NCBI GenBank assembly: GCA_014904845.1
Contig: MU119663.1
Location: 1-31,170 of the forward strand
Length of the DNA stretch: 31,170 nucleotides
Source: Acephala macrosclerotiorum
Taxonomy: Eukaryota > Ascomycota > Leotiomycetes > Helotiales > Mollisiaceae
Reading direction: 5' to 3'
The translations under genes and the position numbers were made by a program. Positions 15,601 to 25,660 of this stretch are shown here, in pieces. The notes below the pieces were generated by a model, which worked only from the letters and a program-made list of their open reading frames with translations, had not been told where the DNA came from and made no database searches. The number at the start of each line of letters is the position of its first letter. Within the stretch, counting starts at the first letter, position 1.

Positions 15601-16782
15601 ATATTATTAATAATTTAATAACGTAAAAAATTACAATGTTTTCAAATACAATTTTTTATTTGTTCGATTTAACAAATTTAATTGTAGTATTTATTTTTTG
15701 AAAATTATTATTTATTAATAAAATTTAAATATTAAACTTTTTATAATATATAAAAATAAATAAATATTAACGTTTAAATTTTTTTTCGATTAATATTTAA
15801 TTAGTAATTGTAAATGTATATTTCGTAACTTTTTTAATATTGTTAATACGAGTTTTATATAGTATATATATACGGTAATTATAAATGAAAATATAAAATG
15901 AAATTGAATTATAAAAAAAATCGATTGAAATTAAAAAAGAAAAATATTAAAAAATTTAGTATTTTATTATGTACATTTTAAAATTCAATAAAAAACAAAA
16001 AAAAAAAATAATAATTTATAAAAAATCGCGAATATTATTCGATATAATCAAAATATTAATTTTAATTAATTGAAAAAAGATTTAAAAAATTAATAAAATT
16101 GAAAGAATTGAAAAAATTTAAAATAAAAATCTTGGAATATAAAAATACGAATAAATAAAAATTGATTAAAATAAATATATTGAAAATAGTGTACTACGTT
16201 AATACAAAATACGAACGAGTTATAAAGATTTGAAAACAACAAACAATACCATATAAACTTTTTCTAATATCATTTCTATTCAATTTCATTTCCAACGTTA
16301 ACCTTTTATCAATCTCTTCCAACGTTAATCTCCTTATAACGATCGTTCAATTGCACTTCGATATTGCAATTTGCGAAGTCTTTTTAAAAAGAACAATATT
16401 CTACTTATTGTATTGCGCGCTTTATTTTCGAGTATCGATTTAAAGTTTTTTAGAAAATACAATTTCTCGTTCAAATTCTCTAAAAACAAATCAAGATTCA
16501 CGAACGGGATATTTGAAATTTCCGATCATAATATTTAATAAATGCAATTTTAGAAATCATAATTCGTCGACCATTTACTCCAGTTATATTTCTGATTGAT
16601 TTATTCGAATCGCCGATCGAAAACCGGAAGTTGTTTAAACACGTAATCCATTTGCGTGTAACGAATAAATAGAACAAAATTCATTGAACAAAGCAAAACT
16701 AAACAAAATAAAAAAGTTTAATGAAATGGTCAAAAATGGACAACGTAAGAACAATACATTTTCTAATTCGAGATCATTCAAA

Positions 16783-17090
16783 TTAAACATTCTCCAGATT
16801 AAGCAATCTCCAAATTAGCATTCTCCAGATCAATATTTTTTATATCAGACATTTTCCACATCAACACTTTCCATATCAACACCCTCCACATCAATACCTT
16901 CCATATCAACACTTTCCACATCAACACTTTCCACATCAACACCCTCTACATCAACACCCTCCACATTAACACTTTCCACATTAACACTCTCCACATCAAC
17001 ACTCTCCAGATTAGGTATCCTCCAAATCAAGTATTCTCCAAACTAAACATCTTCCAGATCAAACATATCCCAGATCAAACATTCTCCAAC
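16783..17090. repeat. 15-bp minisatellite, about 20 units
   Basis: About 20 head-to-tail units of 15 bp (a few of 16 bp) follow the consensus ACACTTTCCACATCA on the plus strand. The central units (about 16,855-17,005) are nearly identical, with alternatives CTTTCC/CCCTCC and CACATCA/CACATTA. The outer units are more diverged (CATTCTCCAGATCA type), as expected for an array that homogenises from its middle. Every unit is rich in CpA, so the tract has escaped RIP although both flanks have not. Unit length is a multiple of three, so a coding origin is possible; see the minus-strand entry. Confidence 0.85.
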
Positions 17091-17095
17091 AACAT
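16783..17095 (-). pseudogene. Possible pentapeptide-repeat coding fragment
   Basis: Read on the minus strand, the minisatellite gives an open frame of about 61 codons (17,030 to 16,845) made of five-residue units such as VDVES, VNVES and VDVEG. Position for position these resemble the pentapeptide-repeat pattern, in which a small or Val/Ala residue is followed by Asp/Asn, then a hydrophobic residue, then two variable ones. Just beyond the end of the frame, with a one-base shift, the sequence gives IDLENANLEIA, which fits the classic A-(D/N)-L-x-x pattern better. Upstream units read FDLEDV before a TAG. The family forms a right-handed beta helix. No start, no flanking domain and no intact gene are seen, so this may be a fragment of a real repeat protein or a non-coding minisatellite that happens to be a multiple of three. 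Confidence 0.3.
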
Positions 17096-17260
17096 CAACC
17101 TCCTATTATTGTAATACTCAAATCCTTATTCTTTTAATCGACTGTTTCAAAGTTACTTTTTTCAAACTTCGATATCCCGGGATTTTTCAAACATTGTTCG
17201 ATATCGTAGTAATATAAGTATTCACTTACTGTCTATTGTCGTATTCTGCGAAATCTTTTA

Positions 17261-18185
17261 ACAACGAATTATACTTTTTTTTAAACACTACTTATTTCAT
17301 TTTTATTTTTATATTCTACGAAATTCGTAAACTTTTTAAATACGAAATCTAAATTGCGTATTGTAAATAAGTTTTTGATTAAATCTAAAATCGAGATCAA
17401 AATATTATATAAAGTATATATTGTATTATATAAATTGTTAACAACGATTTAGTAAATTAATAAATAGTATTGTAATTACAATATTTTTTTTGATTAGTAT
17501 TGAGTTTTTATAAATAATTGTAATTGATTTTCTCGATTTTAATATAAGTATTTTTTATTTGAAAAAAACTTTGAATTACTTTTTAAAAATTATTGTAAAC
17601 GTTATACGCGATATTAAATAAAATATTGTTAAAAAAAATTTAATTATTATATTTAAATGTATATTTTACGAAATCGAATAAAAGAATTACAAAAATTGTA
17701 CAAAAAACGATAATATAGAAATTATTTGCAATTTGATAAAAATTTTTTAATAGTAATCAATTTTAATTTTATAAAATATAGTATTTTAATAAAAATCGTA
17801 ATATTCATTAAAATTTTTAAATTTTAATATCGTTTGTTATTTTCGAAAAGTTTTTATTTTCGTACTCGAGAAATTTTCGACGTTCGCAATAGAATATAAA
17901 AAGCGTATCGAGATTCGAACGTTTTATTAATAAACGTAAAAAAGTTTTATCGTTTTAAATTGAAATAAGCGAATAAATTCGTTCGACTTTGCGAGAATTG
18001 ATAGCGATTATTAGTGTATAGTAAATTTTTGTTTTTTATTACTTGAAATCGATTACGATTTCGCGAGAAATTCTCGATCTTATGTCGATAACGATCTAAT
18101 AATAAAAATTGTAACGAATAAAAAAAGTGAAAATTAGATTTTTATTAAAAGTTTTTAAAAAAATTAAATACAAAAATTAAATCGA
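17261..18185. other. AT-rich RIP-degraded segment, CpG-retaining
   Basis: There is no gene here. Between about 17,830 and 18,110 C occurs almost only in CpG (TCG, ACG, GCG), while G also appears in other contexts, so the plus strand seems to have lost its non-CpG cytosines. This makes a locally CpG-rich stretch inside AT-rich DNA. It is interpreted as an old repeat mutated mainly on one strand. Confidence 0.7.
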
Positions 18186-18189
18186 CGAA

Positions 18190-18211
18190 TAAAAAATAAT
18201 AAAAAAAAATA

Positions 18212-18284
<73 letters not shown>

Positions 18285-18330
18285 AAAAAAAAAAAATAAA
18301 AAAAAAAAAATTAAAATAAAATAAAAAAAT
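18190..18330. repeat. A-rich simple tract (about 140 bp)
   Basis: The sequence is almost pure A on the plus strand, broken only by scattered single T residues. It could be a poly(A) tail of an old non-LTR retrotransposon inserted in plus orientation, or an expansion of low-complexity sequence. The AT-rich sequence to its left shows no recognisable reverse transcriptase frame, so the LINE interpretation is unsupported beyond the tract itself. Confidence 0.8.
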
Positions 18331-21300
18331 TTATATATCGATATTTATTAATATTTTTAAAATATTTCAAATAATAAGTATTTTTATATTCGTGTATTAA
18401 AAAAAAAGTTTAACAATCGAATTTTATTTATTAAAATAATATATAATAATTTTTTTTTTATATTAATTTTATTAAAAAATTTTCTTTTTGTTTAAAATAC
18501 GATTTAGCGCTAAAAGTCTATGTAATCAATTATCAATGATTTTTTTTTTCGATATACAATTTGAAAATAACGATTTTTCGAAATTATTTATTTTAATTTA
18601 TAATTGTATATTCAAAAAAATTACAATATCGAATAAATATTAACGAATTTCGTAAATTGTTATTAGGTATTTGTATCGCTTATTACAAAAATAAAATTAT
18701 TTTCAATTGTAAAAAGACTATACTTTTTTATTGTTTTTGATATTTATTTTATTATTGATAATTAATCAAATAAATCGTATAAATATTGTATTATTGTATA
18801 TATTAATCGAATTTGCTTTGAATTAAATTCGAATATTAAAAATTAATTTAATCGATAAATTTAAATCTAAATAAAAAATTAAAATATATAAATTAACGTT
18901 ATATAATAAAATGTATTTAATATTTTTTTTCGTTTATATTTTACTACAAATTTTAATACTATTTCTATATTTTAAATAAAGAATTTCGTGATTAAAAAGT
19001 TTATATTCAAATTCAAAGTATTAAAATATAAAAATATTATTAATACTTTTAATTTAATACTAATAATTTATCGATTTTTTTACATGAAATAATAATTAAA
19101 ATACTAGTTTAAAAATCAAAAAATATATTTAATTACAATTTTTATTTTTAAAAAAAAATAATATTTAAACAATTTATTTTAAAAATAAAAATTAAAACGT
19201 ATATTTAAACTATTTAAATATACAAAAGAAATAATAATCAAAAACTAAAAATTTTAAAAATTAATAATAAATAAATTAATTAATTGCATTTTTTAATTAA
19301 AATTCTCAAATAATAAATTTCAAAATAATAATAATTGTTTGTATATTTATACAATTATCAATTTAATTCTAAAAAAAAAACGCTAAAAAGTAGTAATCAA
19401 ACTTGAAAAAAGATTATCACGTGATAAAAATCGTTAAACGACTTCTTTAGAAGTATAGTATATAAAACTTTAAAATTGATAATATATTGAAAAAAAAATT
19501 TTATCGTTAAAATATTATACAAAATCGATAATCAAAGTTAGAATTGTATTAAAACTTCGATCAATTTAATTTACTATATATACGAAGTATATAATAATAT
19601 ATATAATACTAATAATATTATTTTAATCGAGAAAATCGTTTATTTTTAGAGATATTAATATAGTAATCGTATTATATCAATTTCTAGTAATTGTTATACG
19701 TACGCGAAAAAAAATATAAAAAAAAGTATAATATAAATTAATAAATTCAAATAATTAATTAAAATTGAATAATTTAAAAATAAATTAATAAAAAAATTTG
19801 TAATAGTAAAATATATATTGGATTTTCAATAATAAATTGATTTGTAATAGTTTTATTACGAAATAAGTTTTTTTTTTATTTAAAATATATAAATAATAAA
19901 AGATTTTTAAATTTTTTTCAATTAAAATTTTTTACGATATTTTTTTTTAATATTAAAATATTAAATCTAATAAAAATATTTAAATTGTTTTTTTGTACTA
20001 TAAAAAATTGTACAAAAAATGCAATGAAATTAAAAAATTGTATAAAGTATTTTTTTTCGATTGTTACGTATTAATTTCGTAATTGGAAAATGAATAATTA
20101 TTAAAAAGTATTCGATTTTTAATTTCGAGATTAAAGTATTTTGATTATAGTAAGTATAAAGTTCACGTTATATTAATAGATTTATTTTTTTAGTTTCGAG
20201 TTTGAAAAATATTATAGTGATTTTTTTAGTTTTTGTGAGTTTAAATAATATTATTATTAGAAAATAAAAACGATAAAACTTTTAATTTGAAATATTATTT
20301 AATTAAAGAAATTGTTTATTATGTTAATTTTTTAAAGAAATAATAATTGATTTAAATTTGTACGTATATTAAAGTGAAAAATATAAAAGTAGAAAAAAGA
20401 AAAAAACTCAAAAAAAGCAATTCAAGATTTTAAAGTAAATAAAATATTTTTTAAATTTAGATTTTAACAATATAAAAAACAATGAATTTTTTAATAATAT
20501 TATAATTTTTCGTTTATTTTTTTTATTTTTCTTTTTATTTATTATTTTTATTATGAGTTTAATAATAATATAATTTTATTCGTCGAATAAAAAATAAATA
20601 TTTTTATTAATTCTTTATTGAAATTTTTTGTTAAAACAAATAATTAATCAAATTTTATTTAAACGTTTAAATTAATTTAATAAAATTTTATTATAAAAAC
20701 AATTACAAATATAACAATAAAATTAATAGTAAAATATACTATTGATTTTTTCGCGATTACAATATAAATTAATAATATTCGATTTATATTATATAATTTG
20801 AATTGAACAAATAATTTTTTCTAAAATCGTATTTTAAAATTTTGCGCGAAAATTAAATTCAAATAAAAAAATTATTTTTATTATTAAATTAATAAATTAT
20901 TTATATACATTACAACATTTTATTCGAAATTGATAATAATTTGAATTTTATATTATATATTAATAAAAAGATTTAAATTTTGTAATTAAAAAATTAATAT
21001 ATACTTTATATCGTATTTAATATTTATTAAATTTTTTAGTATTACGAATAATATTCTATAGAATACTACGAATATTTTTAAAAAATTATTTAATTTTACA
21101 ATGTAAAATTTTTGAATTTTTATTTTATACAATAAATAATATTATATGTAAATAGTTTTATATTGTTTATTATTTTTAAAGTTTTGTTTACGTTTTTTAT
21201 AGAATATATAAATTAATAAATAAAAATTTAAAAAAAAATATAAAACGAATTATTTACGTTTTTAATTATTTGAATTTATTGATTTTATTTAATTTTGCTA

Positions 21301-21600
21301 TAAAACGTATAAATTCAATTTAAATAAAAAATAAAATACTACAAAATTCGTATTTAAAAAAAAACTTTTAAAAAATCAATTAAATTGATTTTGATCTAAA
21401 AACGATTCGTCAAATTTAAATAGACGAAAAAATTATACAAAGTAATATATTTTTTTTTATTTGAAATTAATAGTTTGTTTTTAATAAATTTTACAAATTA
21501 TATAAATTAGTTTTAAATAGTAAATAAAAATTTAAATTGTAAAATTGTTTATTTGTTTTATTTAAAAGATTTATTTAATTTTATTAGAAAAAAAAATATA
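18331..21600. other. AT-rich RIP-degraded segment
   Basis: The composition is as in the first 16 kb, with no supported gene. It contains a perfect 14-bp palindrome TTATCACGTGATAA at 19,414-19,427 and, near 20,000-20,400, a stretch where G is retained and C is rare on the plus strand. The segment ends where composition changes sharply at about 21,600-21,660. Confidence 0.85.
19414..19427. promoter_or_regulatory. Perfect palindrome with CACGTG core
   Basis: TTATCACGTGATAA is a perfect 14-bp palindrome centred on CACGTG, the E-box hexamer bound by bHLH factors such as Cbf1 in yeasts. It stands in otherwise degraded sequence. No gene is adjacent, so a regulatory role is only a possibility. It may be a leftover from an LTR or a chance survival. 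Confidence 0.25.
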
Positions 21601-21602
21601 TA

Positions 21603-21764
21603 AAAAGAATTGCAATTCGATTAAAACGAACGAATTACGAATTGAGGAAAGAAAAGAAGTAATTCGAAGTTGAGCGAGAAATCGAGACAGACGAAAGCGC
21701 TAAGAGTTTGACGGAATCAGATGAGGAGAGTCCAAACCAGAAGAGAAAGAGGAGTGAGAAATGA
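21603..21764 (+). pseudogene. Relic C-terminus of an unidentified coding region
   Basis: A frame ending at TGA 21,762-21,764 gives a 33-residue tail after a TAA at 21,660. The tail is acidic and then basic, with DESAKSLTESDEESPNQKRK in its second half, like a low-complexity end with a nuclear-localisation-type basic cluster. If the TAA was CAA, the frame continues upstream through RTNYELRKEKK, which is charged and helical. Farther left the sequence dissolves into AT-rich decay. Charged coiled and lysine/arginine-rich tails are common at the ends of fungal DDE transposases, but nothing here identifies a family. It marks the point where RIP decay stops. Confidence 0.4.
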
Positions 21765-22235
21765 TCTCGTGGGGTTCTTTATTGATTTTATTGATTTTTA
21801 TTGCAAACAAGTTTTTTATATTGCTTTGAAACGAAGTGAAAAAGAAAAACTAACCCCGCCAACACGACGTCTAAGTCTCAAAAATTGCGCTGTTCCCTAG
21901 CTTCACGACCCTCTGCCAAGTATTGCGTTGATTGGCTGTCTTTGCGCGCCGTTAATTAGTTTTGCAATTCTCTGGTCACATGTTCATATGTGCTATATCC
22001 TATTGTGAACAAGCACGTGCTAACTTTTGACATCACGTGCATCTATTTGCATCTACTTTCTTTTGTTTTTTTTTTGAATACCGCAGGTTTCAAGGCTTTA
22101 GTATGCGCAGCGCGCGTTACGAGTACTTTATTTTAAGGTAGAAATGCTGATTTTCCATACACGTGAATTTCATCACATAATACAACGCACGTTTATCGAG
22201 GCCTTACCAAAAAAAAAAAATTGGCATTAGCGGAT
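21765..22235 (+). promoter_or_regulatory. Presumed 5' region of the split gene
   Basis: No coding frame is seen in this 470-bp stretch of ordinary composition. Candidate elements are an inverted CCAAT box (ATTGG, 21,931-21,935), the inverted repeat TGTTCA (21,981-21,986) and TGAACA (22,006-22,011), and three CACGTG hexamers at 22,014, 22,034 and 22,160. A pyrimidine-rich run ending in CCGCAG near 22,086 could be a 3' splice site of a 5'-UTR intron, with TGCTAAC near 22,019 as branch site; this is speculative. A short poly(A) run precedes the first codons of the gene at about 22,209. Confidence 0.35.
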
Positions 22236-22469
22236 ATGCGACTGGCGCATAATAGAACCTCCCCCAAAAAACAACCCCGCGTTTTGACTGAGACTCCCTC
22301 CAGCCGTCTTCTCACTTCACAACCGGGATCTCGCCCAAACGCTTTCCCAAGTCATCGGCCCACCACCATGTCAAATACCAATCTTAACAAAGAAAGGGTG
22401 TACATTGCTTATCGCGACATTTTCAAAGATCAACTCGCTAAGTTGAGGAGGCCGAGAAAGGTACGCAAT

Positions 22470-22477
22470 GTGGTGGA
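22470..22477 (+). repeat. hAT target-site duplication, left copy
   Basis: GTGGTGGA immediately precedes the left inverted repeat. It encodes part of the interrupted host exon (Val-Val then the first two bases of Glu), which fixes the insertion point. Confidence 0.88.
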
Positions 22478-22497
22478 CAGAGTGGCCAATAAGTCAG
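22478..22497 (+). repeat. hAT left terminal inverted repeat
   Basis: CAGAGTGGCCAATAAGTCAG is identical over 20 bp to the reverse complement of the right end. It begins with the CAGNG signature of hAT termini. Confidence 0.92.
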
Positions 22498-22856
22498 CCA
22501 ACTGATCAACTGACTTACGACTGATTTAAATAAGTCATTCAATTGGCCATTCTGATCTTGTAAGTCATTCAGTTAAGGACCAGTTCAGCTTATCATTAAT
22601 TGATCAGTTGATAGCTTTTTATTTCGTGATTTTAAAGTGCTTTTGGTGGGATTTTTGGTGTTTTTGGGGAGTGTTTTTGGTATTCTGAGGGGGATTTCGG
22701 ATCGGAAAAACCTAATAGAAGGCCTCTGATTGGCCAAAATAAGCGAGCTAGAATACAATAGAAACACTATTCTCTTTTTCTCTCTCTCTCTCTTTATTAA
22801 TACTATTACTACTCTTATCTCGATTTGCTTTAAGATCAACGATTTTATCTATTATT

Positions 22857-25508
22857 ATGTCGGAATCATCTCTAGTACTTTCTATTATCGATGCTGCAAT
22901 ATCAGAGCTCGATTCTACGGTCTCTGTAGCTAATGCTTTTAATCGAATGCGGGCCGGGCCGTTTGAAAGTATTAATCGAGTTTAGCGCGATAAATGCTCA
23001 CGTTCCACGCCTTATTATAACGACTTTTACGATCTATACAAATTTTTTTCGAATGATCTTACAAATAACTATTCGCTATACAAAGTTGGAGAGTTTTTGT
23101 TCGATGATCGGTTTATTATTATAGTTCGTTTGCGATCAAATCACACTATCGCTAGAGCAGCTAAAAAACCTCGAACTTCTTGAGTTTGATCTTTTGAGTA
23201 CGCAGTTAATAACAACGAGAAAAAGAAGAAAAGAGTGCTTATATTATTATAAGTATGTAAGCTTTGTAGATGCGTCCTTTCTTTTATTATATCTTTTAGT
23301 ACTAATTTGTTCAAATCATTATAATCTTGAATTCTCGAGGCACAAAGAGTACTATTTCGATTCGAATACACTCGACAACGCGAAAACTCATCTTTTTAAA
23401 GTCTATTGTTTTAATAAAAAAAGAAATACTTAAAGAATCAGATCAAGCGAAGGCGTTAAAAAAGTACAACCATTTAACATTGTCGAAGGATCATACGAAA
23501 AAGTCATACCATTCTACCAACAAAAGTTTCTCAATGCGTTCGTAGAATAAATTATTCTCGACAATATTAAACATCGAAAAGCTACGTTTTAACGGCTTTT
23601 GAGATTGTTTAAACTGGCCAATAAGGAAGTCGCTACCGCCGTGCCACAATTTTACTCTACAATAAAGAATTAAATCTACAAATACTTCTACTACTTTGAG
23701 TCCACTATCATAGAAAAGCTCAAACGCGCTAAGTCGAGAATATCTATCTCATTTGACAACTGGAGGTCGAAGCGCGAGAAAATCTCACTTTTTAGTATTG
23801 TAATACATTTCATTAATGAACACAGTATTGCTATTATACGATTGATTGGTCTTCTCGAGGTTCCCGGCCACGAAAAGACTAGTATTAGTATATTCGATCG
23901 ATTTTCTTACATTTTAGCGATGTTCTAATGCACCGATTATAAGAATTCATTATAGCAACTTACAATAGCGAATACATAGTAATACTTGAGATGTCATTAT
24001 TCTAGCATTTTTTGCGCAGAAAATAAAGTTAGATACACAAACTAATATCGTATTTTTAATGTCCAACTCAATGTGCCGTTTTTTACCCTCTCCTCAAACG
24101 ATTTGACATCAACAAAAACAATCTAGACTACTTCGTTCTTGATAACGCGCCAAACAACGATACTACACTTGTCGAGCTTACGAAAAAAATTCCATTCGTT
24201 TCTAAAAAGCGACGCCTCCACTGCTTCGATCACATTCTCAATCTCATCGCCAAATCCTACCTTTACAACTAAAATCAGTTTATTTGGGACGAAGAGTTCA
24301 AGGCAGTAAGAGAGAGTAAACGTCGAGAGTTGTGGAAACAACGTAAAGAGCTAAAGAAGCTTCATAACCTGATAGTCCACGTCATAGCCTCTAGCAAGCG
24401 TACCGATATCTTTATTGCTTTTCAACAAACCGACAACAATAGCGTCGCGATAGGGAAGACTTGGAAGCTAGTCTTAGATAGTAGTATACGCTGGAACGCG
24501 TTTTACGCCATAATACGTCGCGCTTTTGAACTTCGAACTGCTCTTAATAATTACGCCCTGAAATTACGAGTGTCGAAAGAGTCGTTCGACAAAGAGATCG
24601 GCGAACAGGATTATATTAGCGATAAAGAGTGGACAACTCTAGAGATTATTCATGATTACTTGAAGCCTCTTTTTCGTATTACTAAAGACCTAGAAAGCAA
24701 CGCGAACATGCAAAATGGCGCCTACAAAGCTTCCTACGGCTTTTTATGAGAGATTCTTTTTGCTTTCGATTTTCTGCTTAGCCATTGGAAAGACTTCGAG
24801 CAACGCGCCAAAGACGGCGAATTCCACTTCCACTTCGGTATACAAGAGTCTATTACTCTCGCCTAGAATACGACGAAAGAGTATTACAACAAGATCGATC
24901 TCTCAATCGCATAGATAGCAGCTATAATCCTACACCCTCGTTTCAAGATAAAGTACTTCGAAGACAATTGGAGAGCAACAGGCCTAGTAAGACACGTTGC
25001 ACCCGCTAAAACAAAAATGAAAAAGCTGTGGGCCGACAAGTACAAAAAAGCCGTGGTGCTAGAATCCCGCGAATCTCTCGAAGTTTCTACTTTTCAATAG
25101 TCCAAGAAAATCAGCTTCTTTGAAGAGTTGCTCAACAAAGTAACGCCAATCCCTGTAGAGGACGAGAAGAAGGAAATCGAAACGCCAACTGTTGCGAGAG
25201 ACCAGTAGACTATATATCTGAAAGAATTACAGTATACTAAGAAAGGCGCTATTGAGTACTGATTGAAAAGAGAGGCCAAGTGGCCTCAGCTTGCTCAAAT
25301 AGCGTACGATTTCCTTGCAATCCCTGCGATGAGTTCAAAGTGCGAACGTGTTTTCTTTTCAGTTTCTAAGCAGACAACTCCATACAGTTCTAGCTTTACG
25401 GGAGAGACTTTGTGGCATCAAGAAGCGTTGAGCAATTGGCAGAGACGTAGTGCGATTAGAATAGAATTGGCCTTTGGAGCTAGTCTAATAAATTTTGTTG
25501 CAAAATAA
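22857..25508 (+). pseudogene. hAT transposase, degraded (about 880 codons)
   Basis: This is a cut-and-paste transposase of the RNase-H-like hAT family, starting at ATG 22,857 (MSESSLVL). Near 23,180-23,265 a BED-type zinc-finger remnant is visible: two TGA codons where the family usually has SWVW, then VCKLC. The RNase-H core follows, with ISFDNW (Asp codon 23,755) and FVLDNAPNND (Asp codon 24,141), then the long insertion with coherent frame from 24,117 to 24,749. The C-terminal dimerisation region has IEY-stop-LKREAKWPQLAQ and MSSKCERVFFSV, whose Glu (25,344) is the presumed third acidic residue; SER is commoner than CER. The frame is 22,857's up to about 23,265, shifts by one until about 23,950, and returns by about 24,080. 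In-frame stops fit CAR-to-TAR, TGG-to-TGA or CGA-to-TGA changes. The damage makes it non-functional. Confidence 0.88.
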
Positions 25509-25632
25509 TATATCATCATTTTTGGCCCTGAGCTTATAAGCTAGCTGATCAGTTGATAATTTAAACTGGTAAGTTGACCGGTTTCTGATCAGTCATTCAG
25601 TTGGCCGAATGGTCAACTGATTAACTGACTAA

Positions 25633-25652
25633 CTGACTTATTGGCCACTCTG
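25633..25652 (-). repeat. hAT right terminal inverted repeat
   Basis: CTGACTTATTGGCCACTCTG is the exact reverse complement of the left end. Inward of it, repeated AACTGACT/AACTGATT motifs extend the inverted similarity imperfectly. Confidence 0.92.
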
Positions 25653-25660
25653 GTGGTAGA
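25653..25660 (+). repeat. hAT target-site duplication, right copy
   Basis: GTGGTAGA follows the right inverted repeat directly and matches the left copy at 7 of 8 bases. The difference is a G-to-A transition, consistent with RIP after insertion. The host reading frame resumes here. Confidence 0.85.

Larger units (their letters stand above)
1..16200. other. Extreme AT-rich, RIP-degraded gene-free block
   Basis: This block is very roughly 13-16% GC by eye, with long A and T runs and stops dense in all six frames. The open frames present are short (about 60-95 codons), rich in Ile, Phe, Leu, Asn and Lys, and match no family I recognise; they look like chance frames. Surviving C and G are strongly concentrated in CpG, while CpA and TpG are scarce. 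That is the pattern expected after intense repeat-induced point mutation, which changes CpA to TpA in repeated DNA. The likely origin is one or more old transposons mutated beyond recognition. Such blocks in Pezizomycotina often correspond to pericentromeric, subtelomeric or other heterochromatic DNA; which applies here cannot be told from the window. I see no RNA gene and no convincing exon in it. Confidence 0.88.
16200..17260. other. Non-RIP island within the AT-rich region
   Basis: Composition rises to roughly one third GC, with CpA, TpG, CC and GG all present, unlike the flanks. At the left is a small direct repeat, TTCCAACGTTAA, seen twice between about 16,290 and 16,330. At the right is the 15-bp minisatellite described separately, then the 10-bp palindrome ATCCCGGGAT near 17,174. 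No complete gene is visible. The island could be single-copy DNA caught between repeats, which RIP leaves alone, or the surviving piece of a gene. Confidence 0.6.
22478..25652 (+). mobile_element. hAT-superfamily DNA transposon, 3,175 bp
   Basis: The ends are perfect 20-bp inverted repeats, CAGAGTGGCCAATAAGTCAG, matching the CAGNG start common in hAT elements. Beyond them the ends keep weaker inverted similarity and carry short subterminal motifs (variants of AAGTCATTCAGTTGGCC and TGATCAGTTGAT), as expected for transposase binding sites. Flanking 8-bp duplications, GTGGTGGA and GTGGTAGA, fit the family's 8-bp target duplication with one G-to-A difference. It carries a single plus-strand transposase relic and a (CT)n run near 22,780. 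It is inserted in the first exon of the unrecognised gene, in the same orientation. Autonomous movement is unlikely because the transposase is broken. Confidence 0.93.

Noticed and set aside
1..16200. Mitochondrial or plasmid origin of the AT-rich sequence
   Set aside because: Surviving GC is concentrated in CpG, there are no mitochondrial genes, tRNAs or rRNAs, and the block continues into nuclear-type sequence with a hAT element, a spliceosomal intron and a HET-type gene.
16783..17090. CRISPR array
   Set aside because: The units are contiguous 15-bp tandem repeats with no unique spacers, and the sequence is fungal.
18190..18330. Poly(A) tail of a LINE element
   Set aside because: Only the A-rich tract supports it. 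No reverse transcriptase remnant or target duplication could be recognised beside it, so it is kept as a simple repeat.
19414..19427. Point-centromere CDEI element
   Set aside because: The palindrome fits the Cbf1 hexamer, but filamentous ascomycetes have regional centromeres and no CDEII/CDEIII-like arrangement is seen.
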